Of a stretch of DNA of 28,529 bases, positions 14,760-22,462 are shown piece after piece. The position numbers were made by a program, and so were the translations under genes. Position 1 is the stretch's first letter, and each line of letters opens with the position of its first letter. Source of the DNA: JBOHHR01 sp050740975 (GTDB lineage Bacteria > Pseudomonadota > Gammaproteobacteria > JBOHHR01). The stretch is taken from the NCBI GenBank assembly GCA_050740975.1, contig JBOIEE010000129.1:1-28529 (forward strand), in the 5' to 3' direction. Below the pieces are notes generated by a model that saw only the letters and a list, made by a program, of their open reading frames with translations, was not told the DNA's origin and did no database searches.

Positions 14760-14788
14760 TTGACAAGTAGGCCCTACTTCAGGTAAAT
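14760..14788 (+). promoter_or_regulatory. Promoter with internal palindrome before rlpA-like gene
   Basis: A perfect -35 TTGACA (14760-14765) is followed after 17 bases by a weak -10, GTAAAT (14783-14788). The spacer begins with the exact palindrome AGTAGG-C-CCTACT (14766-14778), which is well placed to act as an operator blocking polymerase. The start codon is about 100 bases downstream. Confidence 0.45.
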
Positions 14789-14889
14789 TGCTGCAATGCA
14801 GCATACATTTGCGCCCAGCTGGCTGGCTCCGGGAGGCGATTTTTCAGATCGCTGGCGCTCCGGGCTGGCCTAGAGTAGGAGTGCATTGC

Positions 14890-15426
14890 ATGGAAAATAA
14901 TGGACGATCCAAATGGCTGCCACCTATTTTGGTGCCCTTGTTTATCCTATCTGGGTGTGGGATGGCCGCGCAACGGGGGAAACTTCCACTGCGAACCCTA
15001 GTCGATACTCAGAGAGACTTTGGCGCGTTCCGTTTGTACCGGACTGCCAATTCTTTGAACCCTAAGCGATACGGAATCTCGACGTCACGCCGTCCTTTTT
15101 TGCAACGGGGGGTTGCGTCTTGGTATGGCAGACCCTTTCATCGCAAGAAAACGGCGAGCGGAGAGGTCTATGACATGTACGAAATGACGGCCGCTCACCG
15201 GGATTTGCCACTGAGCAGCTATGCGGAGATTACCAATCTGCGGAACGGCCACAAGGTACTGGTACGGGTCAATGACAGAGGGCCATTCCATCCCGATCGC
15301 GTTATCGAGCTTTCTTATGCGGCGGCCCTTGAGTTAGGGATCCTAGCCAAAGGTACGGGTCTCGTTGAGGTACGTGCAATAGGGAACCGATATCGGGAAA
15401 AGAGTGCAACCCCCATGGTTACCTAG
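14890..15426 (+). CDS. RlpA-like double-psi beta-barrel lipoprotein
   Basis: The protein is 178 residues long. A lipoprotein signal ends at LFILSGCG (cysteine 23). The rest carries the double-psi beta-barrel of RlpA: GVASWYGRPFHRKKTASGEV, MTAAHRDLPLSSYAEITN, then VLVRVNDRGPFHPDRVIELS. RlpA proteins are septal or envelope lytic transglycosylases that cut naked glycan strands, and the DRGPF aspartate is among the conserved catalytic residues. The C-terminal SPOR domain that targets RlpA to the septum is absent. The ATG at 14890 follows TAGGAG; a GTG at 14881 is an alternative. A terminator follows at 15504, so it is probably a single-gene transcript. Confidence 0.85.
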   Translation: MENNGRSKWLPPILVPLFILSGCGMAAQRGKLPLRTLVDTQRDFGAFRLYRTANSLNPKRYGISTSRRPFLQRGVASWYGRPFHRKKTASGEVYDMYEMTAAHRDLPLSSYAEITNLRNGHKVLVRVNDRGPFHPDRVIELSYAAALELGILAKGTGLVEVRAIGNRYREKSATPMVT

Positions 15427-15503
15427 GGGCTAGTTACTGCGTCGCGCGCGGACTGGCCTAAAATCAGGGTGCGCTTTGAGGTGCCAGCACGCGAAACAAT
15501 ATG

Positions 15504-15535
15504 ACCTTCCTATCCGCTCGTAACGGAAGGTTTTT
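15504..15535 (+). terminator. Rho-independent terminator after rlpA-like gene
   Basis: A stem ACCTTCC / GGAAGGT (15504-15510 and 15525-15531) with a 14-base loop is followed directly by a run of five T. It lies about 80 bases after the rlpA-like stop codon. Confidence 0.65.
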
Positions 15536-15536
15536 A

Positions 15537-15564
15537 TTGATCCAGAACACGTTTTCGTTATAGG
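15537..15564 (+). promoter_or_regulatory. Predicted promoter of cupredoxin gene
   Basis: TTGATC (15537-15542) and TATAGG (15559-15564) are separated by 16 bases and start immediately after the preceding terminator. The predicted transcript would have a leader of about 37 bases carrying AAGGAG. Confidence 0.4.
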
Positions 15565-15607
15565 CGGCACGTGTAGGATCTTAAAACCAACTACAAGGAG
15601 CTTTTCT

Positions 15608-16054
15608 ATGAAAAATATAACGCAAAAAAGTGTTGTGATAGCAGTCCTTTTCGGCCTGTGTTCCAGTCAGGCGCTGGCCGATCAGCACGTGGTGAAAGCC
15701 ATGGTGACAAAATACGAACCGGTGGTGGTCTTCGCCCAGCCGGGGGATACCGTAACCTGGACCAATATGGCCGGACACGACAGCGTCTCGCTCTCCGGCA
15801 TGATCCCCGAGGGGGCCGAGGCGTGGCAGTCGAAGATGGGCGAGAACTTCACCGTAACCGTGCACAAAGAGGGCGCCTATGTGTACAAGTGCTCCCCTCA
15901 TGTGTCCCTCGGTATGTTGGGCGCCATCGTGGTGGGCCCAACGCCACCGGACAACCTGGCGGCTATCGACGAGGCGTTAAAGACCACCAAAGAACCCAAA
16001 GGCATGGTCAAGCGCGTGGTGAAGCAACTGAAGCAAGCCTTGGCGGCTAAGTAA
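15608..16054 (+). CDS. Periplasmic cupredoxin (pseudoazurin/plastocyanin-like)
   Basis: A 148-residue type I copper protein. The signal peptide ends at QALA-DQ (residue 24/25). Copper ligands are visible in the plastocyanin arrangement: H57 in AGHDSV, then C95, H98 and M103 in YKCSPHVSLGM. The mature domain is about 90 residues, followed by a lysine-rich tail of 35 residues. Such proteins carry single electrons in the periplasm, for example to nitrite or N2O reductases or cytochrome oxidases. No partner oxidoreductase is in this window, so its route is unknown. AAGGAG precedes the ATG at good spacing. It is flanked by its own promoter and a small hairpin (GGTCC-TAG-GGACC, 16057-16069), so it appears to be a single-gene unit. 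Confidence 0.9.
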   Translation: MKNITQKSVVIAVLFGLCSSQALADQHVVKAMVTKYEPVVVFAQPGDTVTWTNMAGHDSVSLSGMIPEGAEAWQSKMGENFTVTVHKEGAYVYKCSPHVSLGMLGAIVVGPTPPDNLAAIDEALKTTKEPKGMVKRVVKQLKQALAAK

Positions 16055-16172
16055 ACGGTCCTAGGGACCCAAGCCACGCAGAACACGAGCGGCCCTATTG
16101 CCCGTTTAAGATTTCAACGTGCGTCGTCCCCGAACGGCCGCGTAACATCCCTGTATTAGCCAGCGTAAGGTC

Positions 16173-16301
16173 ATGTCCGACATCCTCAAGCCGATCGCGG
16201 AGCTCGCCCAAGAAAAACTCGGCACTATTTTGACACATCTGCGAGTCGCCGCACACAGCTCCCTACAGATCCGCTTTTACCGCAGTCGGCGAGTGGAATG
16301 A
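16173..16301 (+). CDS. Small 42-residue ORF coupled to FkbM gene
   Basis: An ATG with AAGG a few bases upstream opens a frame encoding MSDILKPIAELAQEKLGTIL and ending SRRVE. Its TGA overlaps the ATG of the FkbM methyltransferase (ATGA), the usual sign of translational coupling. The peptide is amphipathic and basic at its end, with no known domain. It may be a leader peptide or a real small protein. The overlap is the main evidence. Confidence 0.4.
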   Translation: MSDILKPIAELAQEKLGTILTHLRVAAHSSLQIRFYRSRRVE

Positions 16302-17008
16302 AAAGATTTCTCCCGCTTCTCGTTAAGCGCTTTGACCGACTGATCAGTAAACCCAGGTGGCGGCGATTTGACTCGTTGGTGTGTGATCGTTCCGCTCGCA
16401 GCGATGATTTCTTTTTTATTCAGATCGGAGCAAATGACGGAAGGCGACACGATCCAATTTTTCGCTACATCACACAATACGGCTGGCGGGGGATACTGGT
16501 CGAACCGGTACCGAGCTATTTTAGCCGCCTAAAGCACAATTACCGAACATTCCCTCAGCTGATCTTCGAGAATAGCGCCATATCCAATGCCGACGGCGAG
16601 CGGGACTTCTATCGCGTGCAAGAAGGACAAGACCATCTGCCCGATTGGTGCCGGGGGATTGGAACGCTTTACCCGCAGGTATTGCTCAAACACCGATGGC
16701 TCATTCCTGGCCTTCAAGATTATGTGGTAAAAGAGCGGGTAAAATGTCTATCGTTTAACTCGCTTCTTGAAAAGCATAAGGTGCGGAAAATAGAGCTACT
16801 GCTGATCGATGCCGAAGGCTACGACTACGAAATCATCAAACAAGTGGATTTCAAACGCCTGCCACCCGCGATTGTTTGTTACGAGCACAAGCACCTAAGC
16901 CGTGCCCACCGCTTGGCCTGCGAGCGCTCGCTAACCACCCATGGATACGCCGTCGTTCATCGCTTGGGAAATACCCTAGCCTACTTGCATGATTTACAAA
17001 GCCGCTGA
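16298..17008 (+). CDS. FkbM-family methyltransferase
   Basis: The protein is 236 residues long. The Rossmann SAM-binding motif is FFIQIGANDGRRHDP near residue 45, then GILVEPVPSYFSRLK near 68. The FkbM signature ELLLIDAEGYDYEIIKQ lies near residue 167, and VCYEHKHL follows near 191. FkbM enzymes are O-methyltransferases acting on sugars of polysaccharides, glycolipids and natural products. The substrate is not evident because no glycosyltransferase is adjacent. It overlaps the stop of a 42-residue ORF by four bases. The N-terminal 35 residues are basic and outside the core fold. Confidence 0.88.
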   Translation: MKRFLPLLVKRFDRLISKPRWRRFDSLVCDRSARSDDFFFIQIGANDGRRHDPIFRYITQYGWRGILVEPVPSYFSRLKHNYRTFPQLIFENSAISNADGERDFYRVQEGQDHLPDWCRGIGTLYPQVLLKHRWLIPGLQDYVVKERVKCLSFNSLLEKHKVRKIELLLIDAEGYDYEIIKQVDFKRLPPAIVCYEHKHLSRAHRLACERSLTTHGYAVVHRLGNTLAYLHDLQSR

Positions 17009-17148
17009 GTGATTAAAGCGCGGCGCACTGCTGGCTAACAGGTGATCGGTGCTTCACCGACAAAGAAAACTAACCTACAATACGGCGATCCCGACGCGGC
17101 GCCTCCGAAGGATCGCCGCAGAACATCAACCCAAAAAAGGGCAGGTGA

Positions 17149-17700
17149 ATGTCGCTTTCCGCTAAAATCGCCATCGGCGCCATTATCGTTTGGATCGGCT
17201 CTATTGTCATCTCCGCTGTCATCGGGCCACCCGACTACAAGCTAACGGAAGAAAAGCAGCGCCAAATCAAGTTTATTTCGGTAACGGTGCAAGCATTCAG
17301 TCTTTATTCCATCCCCATAGCCATGGTGGCAGGGGTGTTTGCTTATATGGGTCGCCGAAACCGCAAATTCGAGCAGCAATATGCCAAAGAACGCGCGGAA
17401 CGGGCTGCCGCTGCAGAGCTCGCGAACGATGAGGGATCGGGATCCGCCTTGCCCCAGGCTGTCGATCCACAGCTGCAAGCCCTGAAACAGGTTCTGGCGG
17501 ACATCCACGCTTCGAGCAGTTCTGCGCAGACGAAGAAAGAGGCAGAAACCATCGTCGCATCCATCGAACAAACGTGGAACGGCAGTCAGCGCAAGAGTGA
17601 GGAATTTAACGGCCGAGTTAAGGCACTGATCGCAATCGCGGACGAGGCGCTTGAAGAAACAAGCTGTACCGCCCTGCAAACGGTAAAAGCTATGCTGTAG
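17149..17700 (+). CDS. Uncharacterised two-helix membrane protein with coiled-coil tail
   Basis: I do not recognise this 183-residue protein. It has two membrane helices (IAIGAIIVWIGSIVISAVIG, residues 6-25, and a second near residues 48-65, SLYSIPIAMVAGVFAYMG). A long charged helical tail follows (RKFEQQYAKERAERAAAAEL and onward), probably coiled coil and cytoplasmic by the positive-inside rule. AGGTGA lies directly before the ATG. The next gene, also a two-helix membrane protein, begins 27 bases later, so the two are likely co-transcribed and may form one complex. A hairpin (TCGGTG-CTT-CACCGA) lies at 17046-17060 in the upstream gap. Confidence 0.7.
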   Translation: MSLSAKIAIGAIIVWIGSIVISAVIGPPDYKLTEEKQRQIKFISVTVQAFSLYSIPIAMVAGVFAYMGRRNRKFEQQYAKERAERAAAAELANDEGSGSALPQAVDPQLQALKQVLADIHASSSSAQTKKEAETIVASIEQTWNGSQRKSEEFNGRVKALIAIADEALEETSCTALQTVKAML

Positions 17701-17727
17701 GAGTAAAGGGCGTAGAACCGACCACCC

Positions 17728-18234
17728 ATGAGCTACCAAGAACTGGAAGCGGACGAAAAAAGTACTACAAATTACCTAGCCCTGTTCGTCAAGGCGGTCG
17801 GGATCATAGTTCTGCTGGTCGGTGTTTGGATCGGGGTAAAGGTGATGTCTGAGGCTTGGGCGCTCTATCAAGCACCTCACCACATCGAACGGTTTGCGAA
17901 CGCGGTGGAACACGGCTCAAACCTCGACAAGGTATTATCGATAAAAGCAGCTGGGATAGGCGGTAAGCACAGTGTCCTAGACAAAACGGGCATGACGGGT
18001 TACGAAGAGACGGAAAAGCCGGTATTTAAGCTTTCGTATTTTGCCGCCTGGGGGATCGTGATCATGTTATTGCTTCTTATCGGGCGACTCGCGATGATTG
18101 CGATTAAAACGGGCGGCGAGCTCGTCCTGTACGACCGGCAAGTCAAACGCCCGGCAAAAGTTGAGAAGCCCTCTTCGGATCGCAGCGCCCATCGCCGGAT
18201 GAACGAGCCAAAAGAGCGTTTGAGAAGAAGCTGA
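17728..18234 (+). CDS. Uncharacterised two-helix membrane protein
   Basis: A 168-residue protein of unknown family. The first membrane helix is near residues 16-40 (LALFVKAVGIIVLLVGVWIG) and the second near residues 96-116 (YFAAWGIVIMLLLLIGRLAM). They are separated by a periplasmic loop of about 55 residues, and a basic cytoplasmic tail (QVKRPAKVEKPSSDRSAHRR) follows. Its position 27 bases after another two-helix protein suggests a joint function. No start-site problem was seen. It ends 10 bases before the A-run of the opposite-strand terminator and converges on the response-regulator gene. Confidence 0.7.
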   Translation: MSYQELEADEKSTTNYLALFVKAVGIIVLLVGVWIGVKVMSEAWALYQAPHHIERFANAVEHGSNLDKVLSIKAAGIGGKHSVLDKTGMTGYEETEKPVFKLSYFAAWGIVIMLLLLIGRLAMIAIKTGGELVLYDRQVKRPAKVEKPSSDRSAHRRMNEPKERLRRS

Positions 18235-18243
18235 GGAAGGTCT

Positions 18244-18288
18244 AAAAAAAGTGCTGGTCCGGTCGTTGCCCGAAACCGGAGCCAGCAC
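18244..18288 (-). terminator. Strong rho-independent terminator, minus strand
   Basis: The stem GTGCTGG-TCCGG (18251-18262) pairs with CCGGA-g-CCAGCAC (18276-18288): 12 base pairs with one bulge and a 13-base loop. On the minus strand it is followed by seven T (18250-18244). It ends transcription from the response regulator or from a small RNA between them. Confidence 0.8.
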
Positions 18289-18360
18289 CAACGGTCATGC
18301 CAGCTGGTCTATACCAGCACCTGTGCATCCACATCAACGCAGCCGACGGGCTGCGTGTGT
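18244..18360 (-). ncRNA. Candidate small RNA or structured 3' UTR
   Basis: Read on the minus strand, three stem-loops come in series: ACGCAGCC-CGTC-GGCTGCGT (18356-18337), GCTGGT-ATAG-ACCAGC (18318-18303), and the 12-bp terminator stem with its T7 tract. The 300-base gap after the response-regulator stop is long for an ordinary 3' end, and no ORF is supported in it. A fourth small hairpin (GAGAC-ACGCCC-GTCTC) is at 18484-18499. No clear promoter was found, so it may be processed from the upstream message. Serial hairpins ending in an intrinsic terminator are typical of bacterial trans-acting sRNAs. Confidence 0.35.
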
Positions 18361-18557
18361 CCTTACAACCTTAAGCAACGCAATTCGTATGCCACCCAGA
18401 AGTTCTTTCCTGTTTTACATATATTACTGATAGTTACATTCGCAGCTCGATCTTTTGGCTTGATTGCAACCCTGCGACATTTAGAGACACGCCCGTCTCA
18501 CCTTCTTTAACTTAGCTTACCAATTGAGGAATCTTTCTCCCCGGGCGTCGCATCGTT

Positions 18558-20045
18558 TCAATGGCGATCACGCACCTCCCCAGACATTTTTCTTTTATGG
18601 CGAATCAGCCGTTTGTTTAAGGCTTGCCGCGTCAAGCCTAGCATACCGGCCGCGATCCCTTGATTCCCATTTGCCCGCTTTAGCGCCTCAGAAACAAGGA
18701 AATCCTCCGATTCGGCGAGCGTTGGCAAGCGATCCGAAAACAAAGCGGCAAGCTTAGGAGCGCCCGCATCCTCTGCCCCTCGGTGACGAATGACCGAGAG
18801 CGTTTCGAATCCCACAGCTTCCTTAAAGCTCTTCAATGAAAGTATTCCCCCCTGATGCCGCGCCACCGCATCGTGGATCATGGCTTCGAGCTCGCGCACA
18901 TTACCCGGAAAATGATGGGTTTTGAGCAGATCGAAAAGTTCCAGCGGCGGCGTCGGCGGTTTCTTACCCATCGATTTCGCCGCCTGCAGTAGCGACTGTT
19001 TTATCAAAGCGGGAAGATCCTCCTTGCGTTCGCGCAACGGTGGCACGCGAATTTGATGGGCGCGCAGGCGAAAATACAAGTCCTTTCGAAACCGCCCCTT
19101 GTTAACCAGGTCTTCGATAGCTTGGTTGGTCGCGACGATTATCCGAGCGGTACTGCGCCGAGCTTGATCCGCACCCAGGGCATAGTATTCATGGTTGTGC
19201 AGCAAACGCAGCAATTTTACTTGCGAATGCTCCGTCAAATCGCCAATCTCGTCCAAAAACAAGGTACCGTCGGCCGCTTCATGGATCAGGCCCTCCCGAA
19301 AGCGCTCCGCGCCGGTGAACGCGCCGCGCATGTGGCCGAAGAGCGTATCTGTAAACATGGTGTCGTCGAGGCCTGCGACATTTACCGCGATTAGCTTGCC
19401 CTTGCAGTGAGAAGCTGCGTGTATGGCTTCGGCAAACAGCTCTTTCCCCACTCCGGTTTCGCCCGTTATGAGCACCGGCTGCTTGGAGCCCGCGACAGCC
19501 TCCACATATTGAAAAAGCAAGCGCATTTTTTTATTTTGAGTGATGATTCGGGAGAACGCTTGCGGATTATGCAGTTCGCCCAGTAAAAAACGTTCTTTGA
19601 GCGCGTATACCTCTTCACGCAGACGCAAAACTTCGATTGCGCGAAACACGGCCGAGATAAAACGGTTGGGATCGACCGGTTTGACCAAATAATCCGAGGC
19701 CCCCTTGCGCATACAGTCAATCACGGTGTCTAATTCCGTGGCCGCCGTCATGATGATCACGGATACCTCGGGATATTCGGGGGTAACCTGCTCCAGCACC
19801 TCCTGGCCGGAGAGGTCAGGCAGAGCGAGGTCCAGAATCAATACGCCGACTCTTTCCTCTGCCAGGGCTTGCAAGGCTTCGCGACCCCTCTCTACGGTGA
19901 GAACATTGGATATCCCCGCCTTTCGCAACAGAACCCCGGCAGAGCGCAACAACGCCGGATCATCATCGACGATCATGACAGGGATCTCTGTCGATGTGGC
20001 GCTTACCCCACGAGCTACGTCAAATTGCCTCGGCTCTGCGGTCAT
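18558..20045 (-). CDS. NtrC-family sigma-54-dependent response regulator
   Basis: The 495-residue protein has three domains. The receiver (residues 21-135) has the acidic pocket VDDD (27-29), phospho-acceptor D72 in LILDLALPD, and the conserved IIMTA and LVKP segments. The AAA+ domain (about 165-400) has the Walker A GETGVGKE, the sigma-54 contact loop GAFTGAE, DGTLFLDEIGDL (Walker B) and an arginine-finger region (FRKDLYFRLR). The C-terminal Fis-type helix-turn-helix is NGNQGIAAGMLGLTRQALNK. All activating residues are present, so it should open sigma-54 promoters when phosphorylated. The ATG at 20045 is chosen over a TTG at 20051. The kinase gene ends 79 bases upstream and is the obvious partner. 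Its targets are unknown. Confidence 0.93.
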   Translation of the reverse strand: MTAEPRQFDVARGVSATSTEIPVMIVDDDPALLRSAGVLLRKAGISNVLTVERGREALQALAEERVGVLILDLALPDLSGQEVLEQVTPEYPEVSVIIMTAATELDTVIDCMRKGASDYLVKPVDPNRFISAVFRAIEVLRLREEVYALKERFLLGELHNPQAFSRIITQNKKMRLLFQYVEAVAGSKQPVLITGETGVGKELFAEAIHAASHCKGKLIAVNVAGLDDTMFTDTLFGHMRGAFTGAERFREGLIHEAADGTLFLDEIGDLTEHSQVKLLRLLHNHEYYALGADQARRSTARIIVATNQAIEDLVNKGRFRKDLYFRLRAHQIRVPPLRERKEDLPALIKQSLLQAAKSMGKKPPTPPLELFDLLKTHHFPGNVRELEAMIHDAVARHQGGILSLKSFKEAVGFETLSVIRHRGAEDAGAPKLAALFSDRLPTLAESEDFLVSEALKRANGNQGIAAGMLGLTRQALNKRLIRHKRKMSGEVRDRH

Positions 20046-20124
20046 GATCAAGTCCCGTCACCTTACAACTTTACCGTGAGCTTGAGAACTGAAGTTTATC
20101 TTTTCGCGGCAAGGTTGCTCGACT

Positions 20125-21342
20125 CTAATGCACATCCTTGCTATACGCCGACCCCTTCCTAGGGGACAAGGGAAACCTCACCACCGCCAGTGCACCACCC
20201 TGCGGATCGGAGCGAAGGCTAAGCGTCCCGTTTAATTCACGCACTAGGGATTGGATAATGCAAAGGCCAAGGCCGGCACCGCCGGTGTCCTCTTTGGTGG
20301 TAAAAAACGGCTCAAAAACGCGCGCACTGATGTGCGAAGGAATGCCATGCCCTTCATCGCGCACCGTTAATTCCACACAACGCTCCGCGTTTTGTACTCG
20401 GGTGCTGATCTCTAAGCCCGCACCGGGATCGTGCAACGCATCCAAGGAATTGTTAACCAGGTTAATCACGATGCGCTCCACTTTCTCCGGATCGCCGCTC
20501 AGAAATGGGATCTGCCTCCCGAGTCTGAGCCTCAGGGCCCCGTTAAGCGGGGCTGTGCGATAGCGCAGCACCCGTAATGCCTGCGTGACCGCATCGTTAA
20601 TGTGAAAGCGCTCCCCATTATTAGCCCCTGCGCCTTCCCCCAGGTCGGTCACAAAACGACAGATGAGCTCGGCATCGCGGCGAATATCATCGATCAGCGA
20701 GGGGATCACTTCGCGCATCTCGGTATAGGGCAATCCACCCAGCAAAAACTCCCCGTATTCCCGGTGATCCTCGGCCAGGATGCGGGAAGCATCCGCCCAG
20801 GCATCCGCCAACACATGGGCGCTCATCAACAGGGATTGGGTGGGACTCTTGATATCGTGGGTGATGCTCAACAGCTTCTGTTCCAGCTGCGTGCCCTTGA
20901 ACCCATTGCAAGGTTGCTTGCGCCCTCCTCGCCTCCCCGAGCTTTGCACCGTCCCCACCACCCGCCAGGGCGTGCCTTCCTCATCCAGCAATACCACCGC
21001 TTGTTGGCATACGACGACCGGGGCGTGAGTGTTCACCCGGTGCTGCAGCATGCTCTGAGCTTCGCCGAGCAGAACCGCCTGCAACCAGGATTCAAACCTG
21101 ACTCGATCCTCAGGGTGAACGCCTGCAATCAGCCTTTCATAGCTCGCCTGGGTAGCATCGGGTTCCATGCCCAAAAGCTGAAACATCGCCTCCGACCAAT
21201 GCATCTCCTGGGTCGTTAGATCCCATATCCAATCACCAGCGCGGGGGGTTATCGGCCTAGGCTCGCTCCATGCCGAAGGGTCCTTGGAATCGTTTTCCAC
21301 GGCCAAAAAGGAGTTCTGGATCTGAGTGCATTTAGTATTCAT
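20125..21342 (-). CDS. PAS-domain sensor histidine kinase
   Basis: A 405-residue soluble kinase. A PAS domain spans residues 35-135 (DWIWDLTTQEMHWSEAMFQL, then HPEDRVRFESWL). The dimerisation/phospho-acceptor helix carries H162 in LLSITHDIKSPTQSLL. The catalytic ATPase domain has the N box NLVNNSLDAL, G1 DEGHGIP, F box FEPFFTTKE and G2 GGAGLGL. It has no membrane helices, so it senses something cytoplasmic through the PAS pocket or through a protein partner. It starts four bases after the degenerate-receiver gene stop and precedes the NtrC-type regulator. Co-transcription with luxI puts its level under quorum control. Its signal is not known. Confidence 0.92.
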   Translation of the reverse strand: MNTKCTQIQNSFLAVENDSKDPSAWSEPRPITPRAGDWIWDLTTQEMHWSEAMFQLLGMEPDATQASYERLIAGVHPEDRVRFESWLQAVLLGEAQSMLQHRVNTHAPVVVCQQAVVLLDEEGTPWRVVGTVQSSGRRGGRKQPCNGFKGTQLEQKLLSITHDIKSPTQSLLMSAHVLADAWADASRILAEDHREYGEFLLGGLPYTEMREVIPSLIDDIRRDAELICRFVTDLGEGAGANNGERFHINDAVTQALRVLRYRTAPLNGALRLRLGRQIPFLSGDPEKVERIVINLVNNSLDALHDPGAGLEISTRVQNAERCVELTVRDEGHGIPSHISARVFEPFFTTKEDTGGAGLGLCIIQSLVRELNGTLSLRSDPQGGALAVVRFPLSPRKGSAYSKDVH

Positions 21343-21346
21343 GTGA

Positions 21347-21790
21347 TTAATCTCGATCAGCGACGCGACATGGCGCGTGGTACTCAAACTGCCAAGTACG
21401 TTCGGCAAAGTTGGCAGAGCGCACCGGGGCAAAACTTTGCTCCCGCCTCGCCGTTTGCAACGCACAGTGCAAGATCTGCAGGCCTTCCGGCGTACGCTCG
21501 ACCGCGCACACCGCCGGCCGCGAAGGATCCGCCAAGCGATCAGGGTCGAAGTGATGGACAAAGCTGACCGGCGCATTCGGAGCCAGCTGGCCGATTTGCT
21601 GCGCGGACTTTTGGTCCAGACAAGCACCCCGCTCCTCGACAAGCACCCAGTCGTACTCAGAAAGCGAGGTCTTTAGCTTGTCAAGCGCTTGCCCGCCATT
21701 ACTGCAGTGGGTCACTGTGACGGAATCACTCGATAGCGTTTTACCAAAATCCACTGTCTGCGGACTGCTCCCAATTACCAGTAACTTCAT
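21347..21790 (-). CDS. Degenerate (pseudo-)receiver-like protein
   Basis: This 147-residue protein follows the receiver alternation (MKLLVIGSSPQ, then VTHCSNGGQALDKLKTSLSE, then YDWVLVEERGACL, then APVSFVHHFDPD). The acidic pair is replaced by GSS, and the phospho-acceptor Asp after the third strand appears to be Glu (VLVEE). No conserved Lys is seen, so phosphorylation is unlikely. Its ATG overlaps the luxI stop (ATGA) and its stop lies four bases before the kinase start. It is therefore locked into the luxI-kinase operon and probably binds or tunes the kinase or regulator. Assignment to the receiver fold is by pattern only. A family of quorum-linked adaptor proteins is an alternative. Confidence 0.6.
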   Translation of the reverse strand: MKLLVIGSSPQTVDFGKTLSSDSVTVTHCSNGGQALDKLKTSLSEYDWVLVEERGACLDQKSAQQIGQLAPNAPVSFVHHFDPDRLADPSRPAVCAVERTPEGLQILHCALQTARREQSFAPVRSANFAERTWQFEYHAPCRVADRD

Positions 21791-22404
21791 GCTGCTCTCC
21801 TTTCTTCATCCAGGGTCGTGTACAGAGCCTGACGCGATTCTTCGTTTACGGGGATCCAACAGGCAACGGACAGCACCGTCCCGATCCGCTGCGCTTTTCC
21901 ATCTCCGAATCGCCGCAAGGGAAGACCTATGCTGCGCAGTAGACGTTCAAAGGACACGCTGATCACCGCTACATAGCTGTGGATATCGTTTTCCCTGCCG
22001 AACTCATACAAACGTCGCATAATATTTAAGGCGGCATTGCTCAAACTTGCCTGCCGGCAATCCTCCCTAGAGCTCGGTGTGACCGTAAAGCGACTCAGCT
22101 CCCATATATGGGGGTCCGAAGGGGCCAGTTCCCCTCGCAACAACTCCGAAAATGTACCCTTAAGCATATAGGAGCCAGTGGTGGGGAAAAGCCGCAAACA
22201 GCCATCGACCTTGCTGTGATGATCTCTTGAGACGATATAAACTGGAGCCATATCGTCGTAGTCATCGCGCTCTAAATCGCCAACGCTTTTTACGTCCCAG
22301 CGCAAACGCTGGTAAAAAACCGTATGCCGTAAGCGGAACATTCCGTGTAGCGCCGTCCAATGCATGTTTTTATCAGTCGCTTTACCCGTTAGGATCTGTT
22401 TCAT
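21787..22404 (-). CDS. Acyl-homoserine-lactone synthase, LuxI family
   Basis: The protein is 205 residues, the usual length. The invariant residues of the family are all present: R26, F30 and W36 in FRLRHTVFYQRLRWDV; E45, D47 and D50 in LERDDYDD; R71 in GCLRLFPTT; F85; and E102 with R105 in WELSRF. LuxI enzymes make N-acyl-homoserine lactones from SAM and acyl-ACP. The acyl length cannot be read from sequence, but the nearby FadL and desaturase make a longer chain worth testing. It lies downstream of luxR in the same direction, with a lux box 59 bases before its ATG, so positive autoinduction is likely. It is coupled to the pseudo-receiver gene by ATGA. Confidence 0.95.
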   Translation of the reverse strand: MKQILTGKATDKNMHWTALHGMFRLRHTVFYQRLRWDVKSVGDLERDDYDDMAPVYIVSRDHHSKVDGCLRLFPTTGSYMLKGTFSELLRGELAPSDPHIWELSRFTVTPSSREDCRQASLSNAALNIMRRLYEFGRENDIHSYVAVISVSFERLLRSIGLPLRRFGDGKAQRIGTVLSVACWIPVNEESRQALYTTLDEERRAA

Positions 22405-22462
22405 TGCCGGTGCTCCCGTTTAAGATGGTTGTAAGTAAACGGGAAATCGGCCGCCTGCGTAA

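Noticed and set aside
18455..18475. Possible sigma-54 promoter (TTGCA on the minus strand) for the candidate small RNA
   Set aside because: The -12 element is present, but the GG of the -24 element is missing at the required spacing.
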